Below, piece after piece: positions 47,488 through 60,977 of a stretch of DNA of 64,000 nucleotides. The stretch's first letter is position 1. The number at the start of each line of letters is the position of its first letter. Below the pieces are notes generated by a model. The model did not search any database and was not told the DNA's origin. It saw nothing but the letters and a program-made list of their open reading frames with translations. Both the position numbers and the translations under genes were made by a program. Source of the DNA: Primulina eburnea (Eukaryota > Streptophyta > Magnoliopsida > Lamiales > Gesneriaceae); assembly GCF_022965805.1 (NCBI RefSeq), contig NW_027330912.1, forward strand, positions 30,494 through 94,493, given 5' to 3'.

Positions 47488-49840
47488 CATTTCTATGGAC
47501 TTTATTTTGGGGTTGCCTAGGACTATGAAGGGGAGGGATTCTATTTTTGTTGTTGTGGATAGATTCTCTAAGATGGCACATTTTATAGCTTGTCATAAAA
47601 CCGATGATGCTTCAAACATTGCGGATTTGTTCTCTAGAGAAGTCGTTACGTTGCATGGCATGCCTAGGACTATTATTTCTGGTCGCGATGTTAAATTCTT
47701 GAGTTACTTTTGGAAGACTTTATGGGCTAAATTTGGCACAAAATTGTAGTTTTCTACTACTTGTCATCCTCAAACGGATGGACAAACTGAAGTTGTCAAT
47801 AAAAATTTGGGAACACTTTTGCGTGCTATTCTTAAAAAGAACTTGGATTGACATTTCTATGGACTTTATTTTGGGGTTGCCTAGGACTAAGAAGGGGAGG
47901 GATTCTATTTTTGTTGTTGTGGATAGATTCTCTAAGATGGCACATTTTATACCTTGCCATAAAACCGATTATGGTTCAAACATTGCGGATTTGTTCTTTA
48001 GAGAAGTCGTTAAGTTGCTTGGCATGCCTAGGACTATTGTTTCTGGTCTCGATTTTAAATTCTTAAGTTACTTTTGGAATACTTTATGGGCTAAACTAGG
48101 CACAAAATTGTTGTTTTCTACTACTTGTCATCCTCAAACGGATGGACAAACTGAAGTTGTCAATAGAACTTTGGGAACATTTTTGCGTGCCATTTTTAAA
48201 AAGAACTTGGATTGACATTTCTATAGACTTTATTTTGGGTTGCCTAGGACTAAGAAGGGGAGGGATTCTATTTTTGTTGTTGTGGATAGATTCTCTAAGA
48301 TGGCACATTTTATAGCTTGTCATAAAACCGATGATGCTTCAAACATTGCGGATTTGTTCTTTAGAGAAGTCGTTAGGTTGCGTGGCATGCCTAGGACTAT
48401 TTTTACTGGTCGCGATGTTAAATTCTTGAGTTACTTTTGGAAGACTTTATGGGCTAAACTTGGCACAAAATTGTTGTTTTCTACTACTTGTCATCCTCAA
48501 ACGGATGGACAAACTGAAGTTGTCAATAGAACTTTGGGAACACTTTTGCGTGGTATTCTTAAAAAGAACTTGGATTGACATTTCTATGGACTTTATTTTG
48601 GGGTTGCCTAGGACTAAGAAGGGGAGGGATTTTATTTTTGTTGTTGTGGATAGATTATCTAAGATGGCACATTTTATAGCTTGCCATAAAACCGATTATG
48701 GTTCAAACATTGCGGATTTGTTCTTTAGAGAAGTCGTTAAGTTGTTTGGCATGCCTAGGACTATTGTTTCTGGTCGCGATGTTAAATTCTTGAGTTACTT
48801 TTGGAAGACTTTATGGGCTAAACTTGGCACAAAATTGTTGTTTTCTACTACTTGTCATCCTCAAACGGATGGACAAACTGAAGTTGTCAATAGAACTTTG
48901 GGAACACTTTTGCGTGCCATTTTTAAAAAGAACTTGGATTGACATTTCTATGGACTTTATTTTGGGTTGCCTAGGACTAAGAAGGGGAGGGATTCTATTT
49001 TTGTTGTTGTGGATAGATTCTCTAAGATGGCACATTTTATAGCTTGTCATAAAACCGATTATGCTTCAAACATTGCGGATTTGTTCTTTAGAGAAGTCGT
49101 CACGTTGCATGGAATGCCTAGGACTATTGTTTTTGGTCGCGATGTTAAATTCTTGAGTTACTTTTGGAAGACTTTATGGGGTAAACTTGGCACAAAATTG
49201 TTGTTTTCTACTACTTGTCATCCTCAAACGGATGGACAAACTGAAGTGGTCAATAGAACTTTGGGAACACTTTTGCGTGCCATTTTTAAAAAGAACTTGG
49301 ATTGACATTTCTATGGACTTTATTTTGGGTTGCCTAGGACTGAGAAGGGGAGGGATTCTATTTTTGTTGTTGTGGATAGATTCTCTAAGATGGCACATTT
49401 TATAGCTTGTCATAAAACCGATGATGCTTCAAACATTGCGGATTTGTTCTTTAGAGAAGGCGTTAGGTTGCGTGGCATGCCTAGGACTATTTTTACTGGT
49501 CGCGATGTTAAATTCTTGAGTTACTTTTGGAAGACTTTATGGGCTAAACTTGGCACAAAATTGTTGTTTTCTACTACTTGTCATCCTCAAACGGATGGAC
49601 AAACTGAAGTTGTCAATAGAACTTTGGGAACACTTTTGCGTGTTATTCTTAAAAAGAACTTGGATTGACATTTCTATGGACTTTATTTTGGGGTTGCCTA
49701 GGACTAAGAAGGGGAGGGATTTTATTTTTGTTGTTGTGGATTGATTATCTAAGATGTCACATTTTATAGCTTGCCATAAAACCGATTATGGTTCAAACAT
49801 TGCGGATTTGTTCTTTAGAGAAGTCGTTAAGTTGCTTGGC

Positions 49841-51716
49841 ATGCCTAGGACTATTGTTTCTGGTCGCGATGTTAAATTCTTGAGTTACTTTTGGAAGACT
49901 TTATGGGCTAAACTTGGCACAAAATTGTTGTTTTCTACTACTTGTCATCCTCAAACGGATGGACAAACTGAAGTTGTCAATAGAACTTTGGGAACACTTT
50001 TGCGTGCCATTTTTAAATAGAACTTGGATTGACATTTCTATGGACTTTATTTTGGGTTGCCTAGGACTAAGAAGGGGAGGGATTATATTTTTGTTGTTGT
50101 GGATAGATTCTCTAAGATGGCACATTTTATAGCTTGTCATAAAACCGATGATGCTTCAAACATGGCGGATTTGTTCTTTAGAGAAGTCGTGAGGTTGCGT
50201 GGCATGCCTAGGACTATTTTTACTGGTCGCGATGTTAAATTCTTGAGTTACTTTTGGAAGACTTTATGGGCTAAACTTGGCACAAAATTGTTGTTTTCTA
50301 CTACTTGTCATCCTCAAACGGATGGACAAACTGAAGTTGTCAATAGAACTTTGGGAACACTTTTGCGTGCCATTTTTAAAAAGAACTTGGATTGACATTT
50401 CTATGGACTTTATTTTGGGTTGCCTAGGACTGAGAAGGGGAGGGATTCTATTTTTGTTGTTGTGGATAGATTCTCTAAGATGGCACATTTTATAGCTTGT
50501 CATAAAACCGATGATGCTTCAAACATTGCGGATTTGTTCTTTAGAGAAGGCGTTAGGTTGCGTGGCATGCCTAGGACTATTTTTACTGGTCGCGATGTTA
50601 AATTCTTGAGTTACTTTTGGAAGACTTTATGGGCTAAACTTGGCACAAAATTGTCGTTTTCTACTACTTGTCATCCTTAAACGGATGGACAAACTGAAGT
50701 TGTCAATAGAACTTTGGGAACACTTTTCCGTGCTATTTTTCAAAAGAACTTGGATTGACATTTCTATGGACTTTATTTTGGGGTTAACTAGGACTAAGAA
50801 GGGGAGGGATTTTATTTTTGTTGTTGTGGATAGATTCTCTAAATTGGCACATTTTGTAGCTTGTCATAAAACCGATTATGCTTCAAACACTGCGGATTTG
50901 TTCTTTAGAGAAGTCGTTAAGTTGCATGGCACAAAATTGTTGTTTGGGAACACTTTTGTGTGCCATTCTTAAAAAGAACTTGGATTGACATTTCTATGGA
51001 CTTTATTTTGGGGTTGCCCAGGACTATGAAGGGGAGGGATTCTATTTTTGTTGTTGTGGATAGATTCTCTAAGATAACACATTTTATAGCTTGTCATAAA
51101 ACCGATGATGCTTCAAACATTGCGGATTTGTTCTTTAGAGAAGTCGTCACGTTGCATGGAATGCCTAGGACTATTGTTTCTGGTCGCGATGTTATATTCT
51201 TGAGTTACTATTGGAAGAATTTATGGGCTAAACTTGGCACAAAATTGTCGTTTTTCTACTACTTGTCATCCTTAAAGGATTGACAAACTGAAGTTGTCAG
51301 TAGAACTTTGGGAACACTTTTGCGTGCTAGTCTTCAAAAGAACTTGGATTGACATTTCTATGGACTTTATTTTGGGGTTGCCTAGGACTAAGAAGGGGAG
51401 GGATTCTATTTTTGTTGTTGTGGATAGATTCTCTAAGATAGCACATTTTATAGCTTGTCATAAAACCGATTATTCTTCAAACATTGCGGATTTGTTCTTT
51501 AGAGAAGTCGTTAAGTTGCATGGCATGCCTAGGACTATTGTTTTTGGTCGCGATGTTAAATTCTTGAGTTACTTTTGGAAGACTTTATGGGCTAAACTTG
51601 GCACAAAATTGTAGTTTTCTACTACTTGTCATCCTCAAACGGATGGACAAACTGAAGTTGTCAATAGAAATTTGGGAAAACTTTTGCGTGCTATTCTTAA
51701 AAAGAACTTGGATTGA
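49841..51716 (+). repeat. Array block with a third partial W-like run
   Basis: Two or three 363-bp copies, then a 230-bp deleted monomer (50759-50988), a TTTTTCTACTACTT copy that has lost further bases in CCTTAAAGGATTG (about 51272), and a TTGTAG copy. The order is that of block W with the 308-bp copy missing. Confidence 0.7.
50759..50988 (+). repeat. Doubly deleted monomer (230 bp)
   Basis: Same two joins as 37742; it has TAGGACTAAG where the others have TAGGAATAAG, so it may be nearer the founding copy of this type. Confidence 0.88.
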
Positions 51717-53170
51717 CATTTCTATGGACTTTATTTTGGGGTTGCCTAGGACTAAGAAGGGGAGGGATTCTATTTTTGTTGTTGTGGATAGATTCTCTAA
51801 GGTGGCACATTTTATAGCTTGCCATAAAACCGATTATGGTTCAAACATTGCGGATTTGTTCTTTAGAGAAGTCGTTAAGTTGCTTGGCATGCCTAGGACT
51901 ATTGTTTCTGGTCGCGATTTTAAATTCTTAAGTTACTTTTGGAAGACTTTATGGGCTAAACTTGGCACAAAATTGTTGTTTTCTACTACTTGTCATCCTC
52001 AAACGGATGGACAAACTGAAGTTGTCAATAGAACTTTGGGAACATTTTTGCGTGCCATTTTTAAAAAGAACTTGGATTGACATTTCTATGGACTTTATTT
52101 TGGGTTGCCTAGGACTAAGAAGGGGAGGGATTCTATTTTTGTTGTTGTGGATAGATTCTCTAAGATGGCACATTTTATAGCTTGTCATAAAACCGATGAT
52201 GCTTCAAACATTGCGGATTTGTTCTTTAGAGAAGTCGTTAGGTTGCGTGGCATGCCTAGGACTATTTTTACTGGTCGCGATGTTAAATTCTTGAGTTACT
52301 TTTGGAAGACTTTATGGGCTAAACTTGACACAAAATTGTTGTTTTCTACTACTTGTCATCCCCAAACGGATGGACAAACTGAAGTTGTCAATAGAACTTT
52401 GGGAACACTTTTGCGTGGTATTCTTAAAAAGAACTTGGATTGACATTTCTATGGACTTTATTTTGGGGTTGCCTAGGACTAAGAAGGGGAGGGATTCTAT
52501 TTTTGTTGTTGTGGATAGATTCTCTAAGATGGCACATTTTATAGCTTGCCATAAAACCGATTATGGTTCAAACATTGCGGATTTGTTCTTTAGAGAAGAA
52601 GTTAAGTTGCTTGGCATGCCTAGGACTATTGTTTCTGGTCGCGATTTTAAATTCTTAAGTTACTTTTGGAAGACTTTATGGGCTAAACTTGGCACAAAAT
52701 TGTTGTTTTCTACTACTTGTCATCCTCAAATGGATGGTCAAACTGAAGTTGTCAATAGAACTTTGGGAACATTTTTGCGTGCCATTTTTAAAAAGAACTT
52801 GGATTGACATTTCTATGGACTTTATTTTGGGTTGCCTAGGACTAAGAAGGGGAGGGATTCTATTTTTGTTGTTGTGGATAGATTCTCTAAGATGGCACAT
52901 TTTATAGCTTGTCATAAAACCGATGATGCTTCAAACATTGCGGATTTGTTCTTTAGAGAAGTCGTTAGGTTGCGTGGCATGCCTAGGACTATTTTTACTG
53001 GTCGCGATGTTAAATTCTTGAGTTACTTTTGGAAGACTTTATGGGCTAAACTTGGCACAAAATTGTTGTTTTCTACTACTTGTCATCCTCAAACGGATGG
53101 ACAAACTGAAGTTGTCAATAGAACTTTGGGAACACTTTTGCGTGGTATTCTTAAAAAGAACTTGGATTGA
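51717..53170 (+). repeat. 727-bp dimer, two tandem copies
   Basis: A 364-bp DYGSN/SGRDF monomer alternates with a 363-bp TIFTGRD monomer at an offset of 727 bp (51.72-52.44 and 52.44-53.17 kb). The second copy carries GAAGAAGTTAAG and CAAATGGATGG as private changes. Confidence 0.8.
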
Positions 53171-54622
53171 CATTTCTATGGACTTTATTTTGGGGTTGCC
53201 TAGGACTAAGAAGGGGAGGGATTTATTTTTGTTGTTGTGGATAGATTATCTAAGATGGCACATTTTATAGCTTGCCATAAAACCGATTATGGTTCAAACA
53301 TTGCGGATTTGTTCTTTAGAGAAGTCGTTAAGTTGCTTGGCATGCCTAGGACTATTGTTTCTGGTCGCGATGTTAAATTCTTGAGTTACTTTTGGAAGAC
53401 TTTATGGGCTAAACTTGGCACAAAATTGTTGTTTTCTACTACTTGTCATCCTCAAACGGATGGACAAACTGAAGTTGTCAATAGAACTTTGGGAACACTT
53501 TTGCGTGCCATTTTTAAAAAGAACTTGGATTGACATTTCTATGGACTTTATTTTGGGTTGCCTAGGACTAAGAAGGGGAGGGATTCTATTTTTGTTGTTG
53601 TGGATAGATTCTCTAAGATGGCACATTTTATAGCTTGTCATAAAACTGATTATGCTTCAAACATTGCGGATTTGTTCTTTAGAGAAGTCGTCACGTTGCA
53701 TGGAATGCCTAGGACTATTGTTTTTGGTCGCGATGTTAAATTCTTGAGTTACTTTTGGAAGACTTTATGGGGTAAACTTGGCACAAAATTGTTGTTTTCT
53801 ACTACTTGTCATCCTCAAACGGATGGACAAACTGAAGTGGTCAATAGAACTTTGGGAACACTTTTGCGTGCCATTTTTAAAAAGAACTTGGATTGACATT
53901 TCTATGGACTTTATTTTGGGTTGCCTAGGACTGAGAAGGGGAGGGATTCTATTTTTGTTGTTGTGGATAGATTCTCTAAGATGGCACATTTTATAGCTTG
54001 TCATAAAACCGATGATGCTTCAAACATTGCGGATTTGTTCTTTAGAGAAGGCGTTAGGTTGCGTGGCATGCCTAGGACTATTTTTACTGGTCGCGATGTT
54101 AAATTCTTGAGTTACTTTTGGAAGACTTTATGGGCTAAACTTGGCACAAAATTGTTGTTTTCTACTACTTGTCATCCTCAAACGGATGGACAAACTGAAG
54201 TTGTCAATAGAACTTTGGGAACACTTTTGCGTGCCATTTTTAAAAAGAACTTGGATTGACATTTCTATGGACTTTATTTTGGGTTGCCTAGGACTAAGAA
54301 GGGGAGGGATTATATTTTTGTTGTTGTGGATAGATTCTCTAAGATGGCACATTTTATAGCTTGTCATAAAACCGATGATGCTTCAAACATTGCGGATTTG
54401 TTATTTAGAGAAGTCGTTAGGTTGCGTGGCATGCCTATGACTATTTTTACTGGTCGCGATGTTAAATTCTTGAGTTACTTTTGGAAGACTTTATGGGCTA
54501 AACTTGGCACAAAATTGTTGTTTTCTACTACTTGTCATCCTCAAACGGATGGACAAACTGAAGTTGTCAATAGAACTTTGGGAACACTTTTGCGTGGTAT
54601 TCTTAAAAAGAACTTGGATTGA
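53171..54622 (+). repeat. 1452-bp tetramer higher-order repeat, copy 1
   Basis: Four 363-bp monomers in fixed order: DYGSN/KLLG copy with a one-base loss (GGGATTTATTTTTG), VFGRD/WGKL copy with AAAACTGATTATG, EKGRD/EGVRLRG copy, and RDYIF/LLFREV copy. The next 1452 bp repeat all of these private variants. Confidence 0.9.
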
Positions 54623-56074
54623 CATTTCTATGGACTTTATTTTGGGGTTGCCTAGGACTAAGAAGGGGAGGGATTTATTTTTGTTGTTGTGGATAGATTA
54701 TCTAAGATGGCACATTTTATAGCTTGCCATAAAACCGATTATGGTTCAAACATTGCGGATTTGTTCTTTAGAGAAGTCGTTAAGTTGCTTGGCATGCCTA
54801 GGACTATTGTTTCTGGTCGCGATGTTAAATTCTTGAGTTACTTTTGGAAGACTTTATGGGCTAAACTTGGCACAAAATTGTTGTTTTCTACTACTTGTCA
54901 TCCTCAAACGGATGGACAAACTGAAGTTGTCAATAGAACTTTGGGAACACTTTTGCGTGCCATTTTTAAAAAGAACTTGGATTGACATTTCTATGGACTT
55001 TATTTTGGGTTGCCTAGGACTAAGAAGGGGAGGGATTCTATTTTTGTTGTTGTGGATAGATTCTCTAAGATGGCACATTTTATAGCTTGTCATAAAACTG
55101 ATTATGCTTCAAACATTGCGGATTTGTTCTTTAGAGAAGTCGTCACGTTGCATGGAATGCCTAGGACTATTGTTTTTGGTCGCGATGTTAAATTCTTGAG
55201 TTACTTTTGGAAGACTTTATGGGGTAAACTTGGCACAAAATTGTTGTTTTCTACTACTTGTCATCCTCAAACGGATGGACAAACTGAAGTGGTCAATAGA
55301 ACTTTGGGAACACTTTTGCGTGCCATTTTTAAAAAGAACTTGGATTGACATTTCTATGGACTTTATTTTGGGTTGCCTAGGACTGAGAAGGGGAGGGATT
55401 CTATTTTTGTTGTTGTGGATAGATTCTCTAAGATGGCACATTTTATAGCTTGTCATAAAACCGATGATGCTTCAAACATTGCGGATTTGTTCTTTAGAGA
55501 AGGCGTTAGGTTGCGTGGCATGCCTAGGACTATTTTTACTGGTCGCGATGTTAAATTCTTGAGTTACTTTTGGAAGACTTTATGGGCTAAACTTGGCACA
55601 AAATTGTTGTTTTCTACTACTTGTCATCCTCAAACGGATGGACAAACTGAAGTTGTCAATAGAACTTTGGGAACACTTTTGCGTGCCATTTTTAAAAAGA
55701 ACTTGGATTGACATTTCTATGGACTTTATTTTGGGTTGCCTAGGACTAAGAAGGGGAGGGATTATATTTTTGTTGTTGTGGATAGATTCTCTAAGATGGC
55801 ACATTTTATAGCTTGTCATAAAACCGATGATGCTTCAAACATTGCGGATTTGTTATTTAGAGAAGTCGTTAGGTTGCGTGGCATGCCTATGACTATTTTT
55901 ACTGGTCGCGATGTTAAATTCTTGAGTTACTTTTGGAAGACTTTATGGGCTAAACTTGGCACAAAATTGTTGTTTTCTACTACTTGTCATCCTCAAACGG
56001 ATGGACAAACTGAAGTTGTCAATAGAACTTTGGGAACACTTTTGCGTGCCATTTTTAAAAAGAACTTGGATTGA
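54623..56074 (+). repeat. 1452-bp tetramer higher-order repeat, copy 2
   Basis: It is almost identical to copy 1, including the one-base loss near 54672 and the AAAACTGATTATG variant near 55095. The main difference is at the end: GCCATTTTTAAAAAG here, GGTATTCTTAAAAAG in copy 1, so the boundary lies in the last 50 bp. Confidence 0.9.
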
Positions 56075-58256
56075 CATTTCTATGGACTTTATTTTGGGTT
56101 GCCTAGGACTAAGAAGGGGAGGGATTCTATTTTTGTTGTTGTGGATAGATTCTCTAAGATGGCACATTTTATAGCTTGTCATAAAACCGATGATGCTTCA
56201 AACATGGCGGATTTGTTCTTTAGAGAAGTCGTTAGGTTGCGTGGCATGCCTAGGACTATTTTTACTGGTCGCGATGTTAAATTCTTGAGTTACTTTTGGA
56301 AGGCTTTATGGGCTAAACTTGGCACAAAATTGTTGTTTTCTACTACTTGTCATCCTCAAACGGATGGACAAACTGAAGTTGTCAATAGAACTTTGGGAAC
56401 ACTTTTGCGTGCCATTTTTAAAAAGAACTTGGATTGACATTTCTATGGACTTTATTTTGGGTTGCCTAGGACTGAGAAGGGGAGGGATTCTATTTTTGTT
56501 GTTGTGGATAGATTCTCTAAGATGGCACATTTTATAGCTTGTCATAAAACCGATGATGCTTCAAACATTGCGGATTTGTTCTTTAGAGAAGGCGTTAGGT
56601 TGCGTGGCATGCCTAGGACTATTTTTACTGGTCGCGATGTTAAATTCTTGAGTTACTTTTGGAAGACTTTATGGGCTAAACTTGGCACAAAATTGTTGTT
56701 TTCTACTACTTGTCATCCTCAAACGGATGGACAAACTGAAGTTGTCAATAGAACTTTGGGAACACTTTTGCGTGTTATTCTTAAAAAGAACTTGGATTGA
56801 CATTTCTATGGACTTTATTTTGGGGTTGCCTAGGACTAAGAAGGGGAGGGATTTTATTTTTGTTGTTGTGGATAGATTATCTAAGATGTCACATTTTATA
56901 GCTTGCCATAAAACCGATTATGGTTCAAACATCGCGGATTTGTTCTTTAGAGAAGTCGTTAAGTTGCTTGGCATGCCTAGGACTATTGTTTCTGGTCGCG
57001 ATGTTAAATTCTTGAGTTACTTTTGGAAGACTTTATGGGCTAAACTTGGCACAAAATTGTTGTTTTCTACTACTTGTCATCCTCAAACGGATGGACAAAC
57101 TGAAGTTGTCAATAGAACTTTGGGAACACTTTTGCGTGTCATTTTTAAAAAGAACTTGGATTGACATTTCTATGGACTTTATTTTGGGTTGCCTAGGACT
57201 AAGAAGGGGAGGGATTATATTTTTGTTGTTGTGGATAGATTCTCTAAGATGGCACATTTTATAGCTTGTCATAAAACCGATGATGCTTCAAACATTGCGG
57301 ATTTGTTCTTTAGAGAAGTCGTTAGGTTGCGTGGCATGCCTATGACTATTTTTACTGGTCTTGATGTTAAATTCTTGAGTTAATTTTGGAAGACTTTATG
57401 GGCTAAACTTGGCACAAAATTGTAGTTTTCTACTACTTGTCATCTTCAAACGGATGGACAAACTGAAGTTGTCAATAGAACTTTGGGAACACTTTTGCAT
57501 GCTATTCTTAAAAAGAACTTGGATTGACATTTCTATGGACTTTATTTTGGGGTTGCCTGGGACTAAGAGGGGTAGGTGTTCTATTTTTGTTGTTGTGTAT
57601 AGATTCTCTAAGATGGCACATTTTATAGCTTGTCATTAAACCGATGATGCTTCAAACATTGCGGATTTGTTCTTTAGAGAAGTCGTTAGGTTGCGTGGCA
57701 TGCCTATGACTATTTTTACTGGTCGCGATGTTAAATTCTTGAGTTACTTTTGGAAGACTTTATGGGCTAAACTTGGCACAAAATTGTAGTTTTCTACTAC
57801 TTGTTATCCTCAAACGGATGGACAAACTGAAGCTGTCAATAGAAATTTGGGAACACTTTTGCATGCCATTCTTAAAAAGAACTTGGATTGACATTTCTAT
57901 GGACTTTATTTTGGGGTTGCCTGGGACTAAGAGGGGTAGGGATTCTATTTTTGTTGTTGTAGATAGATTCTCCAAGATAACACATTTTATAGCTTGTCAT
58001 AAAACCGATGATGCTTCAAACATTGCGGATTTGTTCTTTAGAGAAGTCGTCACGTTGCATGGAATGCCTAGGACTATTGTTTCTGGTCGCGATGTTATAT
58101 TCTTGAGTTACTATTGGAAGAATTTATGGGCTAAACTTGGCACAAAATTGTCGTTTTTCTACTACTTGTCATCCTTAAACGGATTGACAAACTGAAGTTG
58201 TCAGTAGAACTTTGGGAACACTTTTGCGTGCTATTCTTCAAAAGAACTTGGATTGA

Positions 58257-58564
58257 CATTTCTATGGACTTTATTTTGGGGTTGCCTAGGACTAAGAAGG
58301 GGAGGGATTCTATTTTTGTTGTTGTGGATAGATTCTCTAAGATAGCACATTTTATAGCTTGTCATAAAACCGATTATTCTTCAAACATTGCGGATTTGTT
58401 CTTTAGAGAAGTCGTTAAGTTGCATGGCATGCCTAGGACTATTGTTTCTGGTCGCGATGTTAAATTCTTGAGTTACTTTTGGAATAATTTATGGGCTATA
58501 CTTGGCACAAAATTGTTGTTTGGGAACACTTTTGTGTGCCATTCTTAAAAAGAACTTGGATTGA
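58257..58564 (+). repeat. Internally deleted monomer (308 bp)
   Basis: Counterpart of 44097 in the second large duplicate (offset 14160). Confidence 0.88.
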
Positions 58565-60747
58565 CATTTCTATGGACTTTATTTTGGGGTTGCCTAGGAC
58601 TATGAAGGGGAGGGATTCTATTTTTGTTGTTGTGGATAGATTCTCTAAGATGGCACATTTTATAGCTTGTCATAAAACCGATGATGCTTCAAACATTGCG
58701 GATTTGTTCTCTAGAGAAGTCGTTACGTTGCATGGCATGCCTAGGACTATTATTTCTGGTCGCGATGTTAAATTCTTGAGTTACTTTTGGAAGACTTTAT
58801 GGGCTAAACTTGGCACAAAATTGTTGTTTTCTACTACTTGTCATCCTCCAACGGATGGACAAACTGAAGTTGTCAATAGAACGTTGGGAACACTTTTGCG
58901 TGCCATTCTTAAAAAGAACTTGGATTGACATTTCTATGGACTTTATTTTGGGGTTGCCTAGTACTAAGAAGGGGAGGGATTCTATTTTTGTTGTTGTAGA
59001 TAGATTCTCCAAGATGGCACATTTTATAGCTTGTCATAAATCCGATGATGCTTCAAACATTGCGGATTTGTTCTTTAGAGAAGTCGTTACGTTGCATGGC
59101 ATGCCTAGGACTATTGTTTCTGGTCGCGATGTTATATTCTTGAGTTACTTTTGGAAGACTTTATGGGCTATACTTGGCACAAAATTGTTGTTTTCTACTA
59201 CTTGTTATCCTCAAACGGATGGACAAACTGAAGTTGTCAATAGAACATTGGGAACACTTTTACGTGCTATTCTTAAAAAGAACTTGGATTGACATTTCTA
59301 TGGACTTTATTTTGGGGTTGCCTAGGACTAAGAAGGGGAGGGATTCTATTTTTGTTGTTGTGGATAGATTCTCTAAGATGGCACATTTTGTAGCTTGTCA
59401 TTAAACCGATTATGCTTCAAACATTGCGGATTTGTTCTTTAGAGAAGTCGTTAGGTTGCGTGGCATGTCTAGGACTATTGTTTCGTGTCGCGATGTTAAA
59501 TTCTTGAGTTACTATTGGAAGAATTTATGGGCTAAACTTGGCACAAAATTGTCGTTTTCTACTACTTGTCATCCTCAAACGGATGGTCAAACTGAAGTTG
59601 TCAATAGAACTTTGGGAACACTTTTGCGTGCTATTCTTCAAAAGAACTTGGATTGGCATTTCTATGGACTTTATTTTGGGGTTGCCTAGGACTAAGAAGG
59701 GGAGGGATTCTATTTTTGTTGTTGTGGATAGATTCTCTAAGATGGCACATTTTATAGCTTGTCATAAAACCGATGATGCTTCAAACATTGCGGATTTGTT
59801 CTTAAGAGAAGTCGTTACGTTGCATGGCATGCCTAGGACTATTGTTTCTGGTCGCGATGTTATATTCTTAAGTTACTTTTGGAAAACTTTATGGGCTAAA
59901 CTTAAATAAAATTTTCGTTTTCTACTACTTTTCATCCTCAAACGGATGGAAAAACTGAAGTTGTCAATAGAACTTTGGGAACACTTTTGCGTGCCATTCT
60001 TCAAAAGAACTTGGATTGACATTTCTATGGACTTTATTTTGGGGTTGGCTAGGACTAAGAATGGGAGGGATTATATTTTTGTTGTTGTGGATAGATTCTC
60101 TAAGATGGCACATTTTGTAGCTTGTCATAAAACCGATGATGCTTCAAACATTGCGGATTTGTTCTTTAGAGAAGTCGTTAGGTTGCGTGGCATGCCTAGG
60201 ACTATTGTTTCTGATCGCGATGTTATATTCTTGAGTTACTTTTGGAAGACTTTATGGGCTAAACTTGGCACAAAATTGTAGTTTTCTACTACTTGTCATC
60301 CTCAAACGGATGGACAAACTGAAGTTGTCAATAGAACTTTGGGAACACTTTTGCATGCTATTCTTAAAAAGAACTTGGATTGACATTTCTATGGACTTTA
60401 TATTGGGGTTGCCTGGGACTAAGAGGGGTAGGTGTTCTATTTTTGTTGTTGTGTATAGATTCTCTAAGATGGCACATTTTATAGTTTGTCATTAAACCGA
60501 TGATGCTTCAAACATTGCGGATTTGTTCTTTAGAGAAGTCGTCACGTTGCATGGAATGCTTAGGACTATTGTTTTTTGTCGCGATGTTATATTCTTGAGT
60601 TACTGTTGGAAGAATTTATGGGCTAAACTTGGCACAAAATTGTCGTTTTCTACTAATTGTCATCCTTAAACGGATGGACAAACTGAAGTTGTCAATAGAA
60701 CTTTGGGAACACTTTTGTGTGCTATTCTTCAAAAGAACTTGGATTGA

Positions 60748-60977
60748 CATTTCTATGGACTTTATTTTGGGGTTAACTAGGAATAAGAAGGGGAGGGATT
60801 TTATTTTTGTTGTTGTGGATAGATTCTCTAAATTGGCACATTTTGTAGCTTGTCATAAAACCGATTATGCTTCAAACATTGGGGATTTGTTCTTTAGAGA
60901 AGTCGTTAAGTTGCATGGCACAAAATTGTTGTTTGGGAACACTTTTGTGTGCCATTCTTAAAAAGAACTTGGATTGA
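60748..60977 (+). repeat. Doubly deleted monomer (230 bp)
   Basis: Counterpart of 46587 in the second large duplicate. Confidence 0.88.

Larger units (their letters stand above)
45000..48950 (+). repeat. Long block W, copy 2
   Basis: It repeats 36.2-40.1 kb at an offset of about 8845 bp, including both deletion-type monomers and the TTGTAG copies. Confidence 0.8.
42280..49840 (+). repeat. Large duplicated segment, copy 1 (about 7.5 kb)
   Basis: Its variants reappear in order at 56.07-64.0 kb. The offset is 13796 bp before 43.6 kb and 14160 bp after it, so the second copy has one extra monomer. It includes the deleted monomers at 44097-44404, 46587-46816 and 47180-47487. Confidence 0.85.
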
